Below are positions 59,672 through 64,000 of a DNA stretch of 64,000 nucleotides, one piece after another (position 1 is the stretch's first letter; the number at the start of each line of letters is the position of its first letter). The position numbers and the translations under genes are program-made. Source of the stretch: Dyadobacter bucti. GTDB taxonomy: Bacteria > Bacteroidota > Bacteroidia > Cytophagales > Spirosomataceae. The stretch is taken from the NCBI RefSeq assembly GCF_005869225.1, contig NZ_SWFP01000008.1, forward strand, positions 1 to 64,000. Direction: 5' to 3'. The notes below the pieces were generated by a model. That model searched no databases. It saw nothing but the letters and a program-made list of their open reading frames with translations, and was not told the DNA's origin.

Positions 59672-60484
59672 TTACAGTTTTGTTTTCTCTTTTATGTTAT
59701 GATATTTTTCTGAAACTTTTTCTTCGCCGTTACGCAGGCGATCATCTACTCTGGCTACCAACACCTTAGGATCAAAACCCAATTCGTCCCAATCAACCCT
59801 TTCGCCGGCTCTCGCATTTTTCAGTTGCCTGAATACCTTCGAAAACCTGGAAGTCTTTGGCTTACTTTGAAAACCATTGTTGTCCGTATCTATTACGACA
59901 ACTACCGTCCGCGATGGCTCAACTTCATCTTGCATTTCACTTGATTTCTTGACAAGTGGTATACCTGCAATGGCTTTCATCTCCAGTGGATTTATTTCGC
60001 CAGTTTTCTGATCAATATCGGCTGAAGGAATCTCTTTCAAGTCACCCGCAAAAACCTCTTTTTGAGGATCGTCTATTTTTTTGTTGTCGGTTATAATTTC
60101 TTGCGAGACACTAAACTGTTCCCGAGCCTGACGTTTGGCAATTTTCGCAGCGACAATCGTCGTTGGCTTTTTGTTTTCCGCACTAACGATAGGTAGTGAG
60201 TCTTTATCAGTCAAATCCGCGATAACCGGTTGATCGTCATTAACAGGTGGCGCAACATTATTAGCCAGCGAAGCTGGTCGGGTATCCGGATCGTTATTTT
60301 CCCAGATCGCATAACCTGTTAACAGCGCAACAATTACACTGGCCGCGGCATACCATATCCAGCCCGGCGCCGATGGCTTTGACCTTGCCTCTTTGGCTAT
60401 TTTTAACCAAGCCGAGGGCGAAGGCTGCTTCTCCTGCCCTGTAAGCCTACGATTGAAAAGATCATCAACTGGATGCTTTTTCAT
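59672..60484 (-). CDS. Single-pass membrane protein, likely anti-sigma partner
   Basis: 270 residues. The N-terminal 45 residues are cytoplasmic (VDDLFNRRLTGQEKQPSPSA), followed by one transmembrane helix (WYAAASVIVALLTGYAIW, about 43-61) and a long acidic periplasmic domain. This topology and its 20-base overlap with the ECF sigma gene fit an anti-sigma factor. No zinc-binding anti-sigma motif (HxxxCxxC) is present, so it would be of another type. Confidence 0.7.
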   Translation of the reverse strand: MKKHPVDDLFNRRLTGQEKQPSPSAWLKIAKEARSKPSAPGWIWYAAASVIVALLTGYAIWENNDPDTRPASLANNVAPPVNDDQPVIADLTDKDSLPIVSAENKKPTTIVAAKIAKRQAREQFSVSQEIITDNKKIDDPQKEVFAGDLKEIPSADIDQKTGEINPLEMKAIAGIPLVKKSSEMQDEVEPSRTVVVVIDTDNNGFQSKPKTSRFSKVFRQLKNARAGERVDWDELGFDPKVLVARVDDRLRNGEEKVSEKYHNIKEKTKL

Positions 60485-61055
60485 ATTCTACTTTTTTTTT
60501 AAAATCATTTTGCCAATCCGAAATCCACTGTTGCAATTGTGCCCTTGCACGATGCAACTGCGATTTGGAAGTACTTTCAGTTATCCCGAGCATCTGTGCA
60601 ATTTCAATGTGCGCGTACCCTTCAATTGCGTAAAGGTTAAAAACTGTCCGGTAACCTATGGGCAGCTTTTCTATCAGATTCAATAACTCCTCAGTTTCCA
60701 GATTTTGATCTGCCTGCAAATAATCCGGGATACTGGCTGCCTCATCCGATAATGTATCCTCGGGCATCCTCTTTTGCTTTCGAAGGTAGCCAAGTGCCTC
60801 ATTAACCATAATTCTACGTATCCATCCCTCAAAACTTCCCTCGCTATTGAACTGACTTATTTTTCCAAAAACCTTCAAAAACCCCTCGATCATCACATCT
60901 TCCGCGGCCATTTCATCGCATATGTAACGAAAACACAACGCAAACATTCGGCGACTATATTTATCATACACTTGTTGCTGCGCCTTGGGATCATCTCTCC
61001 CGAGCGCTTTAACAAGCTGTCCTTCCTGATTAAACAATGATAAAATTCGACCCAT
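60465..61055 (-). CDS. ECF sigma-70 family factor
   Basis: 196 residues. Region 2 (QQQVYDKYSRRMFALCFRYI ... DVMIEGFLKVFGKI, GSFEGWIRRIMVNEALGYLR) and region 4 (YRTVFNLYAIEGYAHIEIAQ then MLGITESTSKSQLHRARAQL) are complete. It is the first gene of an operon with a putative anti-sigma protein and an outer-membrane barrel. Confidence 0.92.
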   Translation of the reverse strand: MGRILSLFNQEGQLVKALGRDDPKAQQQVYDKYSRRMFALCFRYICDEMAAEDVMIEGFLKVFGKISQFNSEGSFEGWIRRIMVNEALGYLRKQKRMPEDTLSDEAASIPDYLQADQNLETEELLNLIEKLPIGYRTVFNLYAIEGYAHIEIAQMLGITESTSKSQLHRARAQLQQWISDWQNDFKKKVEYEKASS

Positions 61056-61321
61056 TCTTTTGGTGGTTTCGTTATCAAGATGCCTATTCTTCCCACAGAG
61101 GTTGCGTAGGGCTCATACTTTTTTTAAAGTCTCGTCCTGGTATCGGTTTGGACAATCAACTATCTCAACCTTCATTAATTTATAACAAATTACAATACAG
61201 CAAATTAAGCTTGACCTGATACTTCTTTCGACTAAATTTTAAGATTATATCAAACTTTAAAAAAAATATCAATTCCGATCTTTTAGCTTTGGCAGGAATA
61301 TAAAATACAAATTATTTCCCG

Positions 61322-62131
61322 ATGCTTGATTCTTCTGCTCCCATTGGAATTTTTGATAGCGGAATTGGCGGTATGACTGTTGCCAGCGCTGTTACAAGAC
61401 TTTTACCCCAGGAAAATACGATCTATTTTGGCGATACAGCTCACCTGCCATACGGTGATAAGTCAACTGCGGCCATTCAGGCATATGCTATTAAAATATG
61501 CAATATGCTCCTTCAGCAGAATTGTAAATTGATTTTGATTGCCTGTAACTCGGCTTCGGCTGCTGCTTATGAACTTGTTCGTGAATATGTTGGCAGTAAG
61601 GCGAAAGTGATGAATGTAATTGATCCAGTTGTAGATTATATCAAGGAACATTACAATGGCAAGACAATCGGGCTTATCGGGACGAAACAAACTGTTCTTT
61701 CCAATGTATACAAGAAAAAAGTTGATGCATTATGCAAAAATATCGATCTGAAATCGCTGGCTACTCCCCTGCTCGCCCCGATGATTGAGGAAGGTTTTTT
61801 TGACAATAATATCAGCGAAAGTATCATTACCAGCTATCTTTCAGACGCGTCGCTCTCAGGTATTGAAGCACTCATTTTGGGATGCACACATTACCCGCTC
61901 ATTAAAAATCAGATCCGGAAATTTTACGGTGAAAACGTTGAAATCTTGGATACCTCCGAAATTGTAGCTCACTCATTAAGGGCCTGGCTAGAGCAACATT
62001 ATCTGACAAATGAAAAAGGAGAAGGCAAAAGGCAGTTTTATGTGTCCGACTATACGCTTTCATTTGAACAGTCTACCAATATCTTTTTTGGCCGTCAAAT
62101 TCAGCTGGAACATTATCCGTTGTGGGAATGA
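61322..62131 (+). CDS. murI: Glutamate racemase
   Basis: 269 residues. Both catalytic cysteines are present, in IACNSASAAA (Cys75) and GCTHYPLI (about 187), and the N-terminal GIFDSGIGGMTV (9-20) is the family start. It makes D-glutamate for peptidoglycan. It stands alone, convergent with the glycosidase gene by two bases. A TAGCTTTG at 61284-61291 may be its -7 element, but no matching -33 is seen. Confidence 0.96.
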   Translation: MLDSSAPIGIFDSGIGGMTVASAVTRLLPQENTIYFGDTAHLPYGDKSTAAIQAYAIKICNMLLQQNCKLILIACNSASAAAYELVREYVGSKAKVMNVIDPVVDYIKEHYNGKTIGLIGTKQTVLSNVYKKKVDALCKNIDLKSLATPLLAPMIEEGFFDNNISESIITSYLSDASLSGIEALILGCTHYPLIKNQIRKFYGENVEILDTSEIVAHSLRAWLEQHYLTNEKGEGKRQFYVSDYTLSFEQSTNIFFGRQIQLEHYPLWE

Positions 62132-62133
62132 TA

Positions 62134-64000
62134 TCAATAGTAAACAAGTTTTACTGGTGTAAGTAACCCAGAGGGCATGGGCTTCCAATTTAACGCGTCA
62201 AATCTTTTGTAAGTGATATCAACGATATTAATATCATAAAACTTTTTCCAATCCGGCACCTGCCGATCCCTCAGCCGCATGTAGTTAGCCGACAAGTTTG
62301 TCACCTCTACTTCCAAAAGGTTTTCCTTTGTTTTAAGCAGCAATGAAGGAATAGTCAGTTCAAACGGAATACACCAGGCCGTACCAACATGCTGCCCATT
62401 GATTTTAACCGACGCTACCTCTCTTACATCTCCCAGGTTCAATTTAAAGGTCTTATCGGCAAGAATATGCTCGGGCACACTAAACGTCGTTTCGTAGGAA
62501 GCAGTGCCGGAGAAATATTCGGCCGAATCCGAAAGTAGTGTCCACGAGTCAAGAGCATTCAGTTTAAAAATTTCTGAGAATGCTGGTCTACCATTTAAAA
62601 ACTTAAATTTCCATTCTCCTGTAATTGGCAATTCCTGGTATTCATTTTTCACAAATGGAACCTCTGCTGATCCAGCGATGGGATTTAAGAAGCAGGATTG
62701 TCCCGGAGCCAATGATAAAAAGAATTCCCGTTTATCACGCGCTTTTCGGGAAGCGATTTGTGACGTTCCGGCCATTGGATCGAACTTTTCATAAACTCCT
62801 GTACTATTCAGGGTAATCCAATCTTCCTTGAAAGTATTTCCAAGATTGGATATAAAATAATAGGGCTGTCCGTCAACTCCTTTTTTCCTTATAAATGTAA
62901 GCCCCTTCTGAGATAACGTTTCCGGCCCAGCGCCATATTTCCCCAGTGCTTCACGCCAGTCGTCGGTTACACTCACTCCCGCCATTTTTTCAAGCGCCTT
63001 CATTTCTCCGTTAAAAACTTTCTGCCTCTTTTCCCCCAACACATATCCGGTAACTCTGGACGGCAAATTGTTTTCAAAAACAATACGGGCACCAGCTTTT
63101 GCCAAGCTGATCAAGTGCTTTTGAGTCTCTTGCGGCATATAGGTACTGGAAGGGATAAGTAAGGCCTTATATACAGCATGTCCGGATGATAACTCACCAT
63201 TTTTCCCAACACGCAGCTTGCCAATCTGCAAGTCTGATGCATAGTCGAACGAATAACCCTCCTTCCACAATTTCGTGGTTAATTTACCAAAAGGCAGATC
63301 TAGAAGCCATCTGTCAACGTGATGTACTTCCAGCAAATGTACCCCTCCGGCAGACTTGCCAGGTGTAGCCCACAAATCATGGATTGGGAAATACACCAAA
63401 ACATCATTATCAGGCCGACCTTGCTGCAAGCGTTCCTGACATTGCTGTACGTATTTATTTAGTAAAGAAAATTGTCCGGCGAAATGTGAGCTGCTTCCGA
63501 AATTAGTTGATGCATAGAAGAGCCAGCCGGGATAAGGTTCGCTGGAAGGGGAATAAGTGGTGCCATGGTAGAATATATGATTGACACCGGCTGTAAAAAG
63601 CTCGTCAATCTGCGGTTTAATTTGAGAAAGAGAAACCTTAAAATGATTTGCCAGCCACGTCCCGGTTTCTGAGCTTACAAGTTTCTTGCCATAAAAATGA
63701 GCAGCTGAGGATGCAAATTTCATAGCCAGCGGATTGGGTGTACCAAATTGATCGATGGAATAATCGGGATCTATCCGAAGCCCCGGGATTTCAAACCGGC
63801 TTGTCCCGAACGACTCTGTCTCCGGAATATCAGCTTCTCCATACAAGTCCAACAAATTACCTGGTGAACCATGTGCCTGATACCTTGTCAGAAAACCCCG
63901 CTCACGGCTCCACTGAGTCCATGGATGAGCGTATCGTTCTCGCAACAGCTCAGCAAGGGTTTGATGATAATCTATCCTTACCCTGTCCGCTTCGATGTTT
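62134..64000 (-). CDS. Large glycoside hydrolase, GH106/alpha-L-rhamnosidase-like, 5' end outside the window
   Basis: At least 620 residues; the frame is open to the window edge (reading DRVRIDYHQTLAELLRERYA there), so the start is missing. Family signatures: YQAHGSPGNLLDLYGEADIP, MKFASSAAHFYGKKLVSSET, HIFYHGTTYSPSSEPYPGWL and a C-terminal beta-sandwich with LNLGDVREVASVKINGQHVG and APFEL-like AWCIPFELTIP. Such enzymes are exported and remove terminal rhamnose from plant polysaccharides; the exact substrate is inferred. Confidence 0.85.
   Translation of the reverse strand, partial: NIEADRVRIDYHQTLAELLRERYAHPWTQWSRERGFLTRYQAHGSPGNLLDLYGEADIPETESFGTSRFEIPGLRIDPDYSIDQFGTPNPLAMKFASSAAHFYGKKLVSSETGTWLANHFKVSLSQIKPQIDELFTAGVNHIFYHGTTYSPSSEPYPGWLFYASTNFGSSSHFAGQFSLLNKYVQQCQERLQQGRPDNDVLVYFPIHDLWATPGKSAGGVHLLEVHHVDRWLLDLPFGKLTTKLWKEGYSFDYASDLQIGKLRVGKNGELSSGHAVYKALLIPSSTYMPQETQKHLISLAKAGARIVFENNLPSRVTGYVLGEKRQKVFNGEMKALEKMAGVSVTDDWREALGKYGAGPETLSQKGLTFIRKKGVDGQPYYFISNLGNTFKEDWITLNSTGVYEKFDPMAGTSQIASRKARDKREFFLSLAPGQSCFLNPIAGSAEVPFVKNEYQELPITGEWKFKFLNGRPAFSEIFKLNALDSWTLLSDSAEYFSGTASYETTFSVPEHILADKTFKLNLGDVREVASVKINGQHVGTAWCIPFELTIPSLLLKTKENLLEVEVTNLSANYMRLRDRQVPDWKKFYDINIVDITYKRFDALNWKPMPSGLLTPVKLVYY

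Overview
The window looks like a chromosome segment of a Bacteroidota bacterium of the order Cytophagales, probably close to Dyadobacter (Spirosomaceae). Reasons: several promoters fit the Bacteroidota pattern TTG-N18-20-TAnnTTTG, Shine-Dalgarno sequences are mostly absent, and many exported enzymes start with twin-arginine-like 'NRRKML'/'NRRDVL' leaders. The order tRNA-Tyr/Gly/Thr - tuf - tRNA-Trp - secE - nusG - rplK - rplA - rplJ - rplL - rpoB - rpoC is the usual one for this phylum. The genus is an inference.

Layout. 0-16.9 kb is accessory DNA. An IS3-type end cuts into an HTH protein gene, and an alpha/beta hydrolase follows on the minus strand. Then comes a tightly coupled six-gene operon (2.1-8.3 kb): an ECF-like sigma factor, an HTH-like protein, a Fe-S PD-(D/E)XK nuclease, a full-length prokaryotic Argonaute (pAgo) with an apparently complete DEDD tetrad, a small helical protein and an HExxH metallopeptidase. 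It converges on a PIF1-HRDC helicase whose stop region overlaps that of the peptidase gene. Next are a frameshifted membrane hydrolase and a mobilization module (MobC + relaxase with structured repeats).

16.9-31 kb mixes housekeeping and accessory genes: ABC-F ATPase, MFS transporters (one frameshifted), a stand-alone transcript with a structured leader RNA and a 95-aa ORF, a RhuM / DUF2971 / HipBA cluster, and Crp and HxlR regulators. 31-44 kb encodes mostly exported or metabolic enzymes: M19 dipeptidase, DUF1080, transglutaminase-like protein, GT39, D-lactate dehydrogenase, and an IorAB-type molybdenum hydroxylase. 44-58 kb is the RNA polymerase / ribosomal protein / tuf / tRNA block on the minus strand, with an unusual three-copy tandem array of tRNA-Thr-derived repeats between tRNA-Thr and tuf. 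58.5-64 kb holds an ECF sigma / membrane protein / outer-membrane barrel operon, murI and a GH106-like glycosidase running off the window.

The most interesting system is the pAgo operon. It combines a probable guide-directed nuclease, a Cas4/AddB-like nuclease, a metallopeptidase, a neighbouring DNA helicase and its own sigma/HTH pair. I do not recognise this combination as a described defence system. Second in interest are the tRNA-Thr-derived repeats and the structured leader RNA at 20.7 kb.
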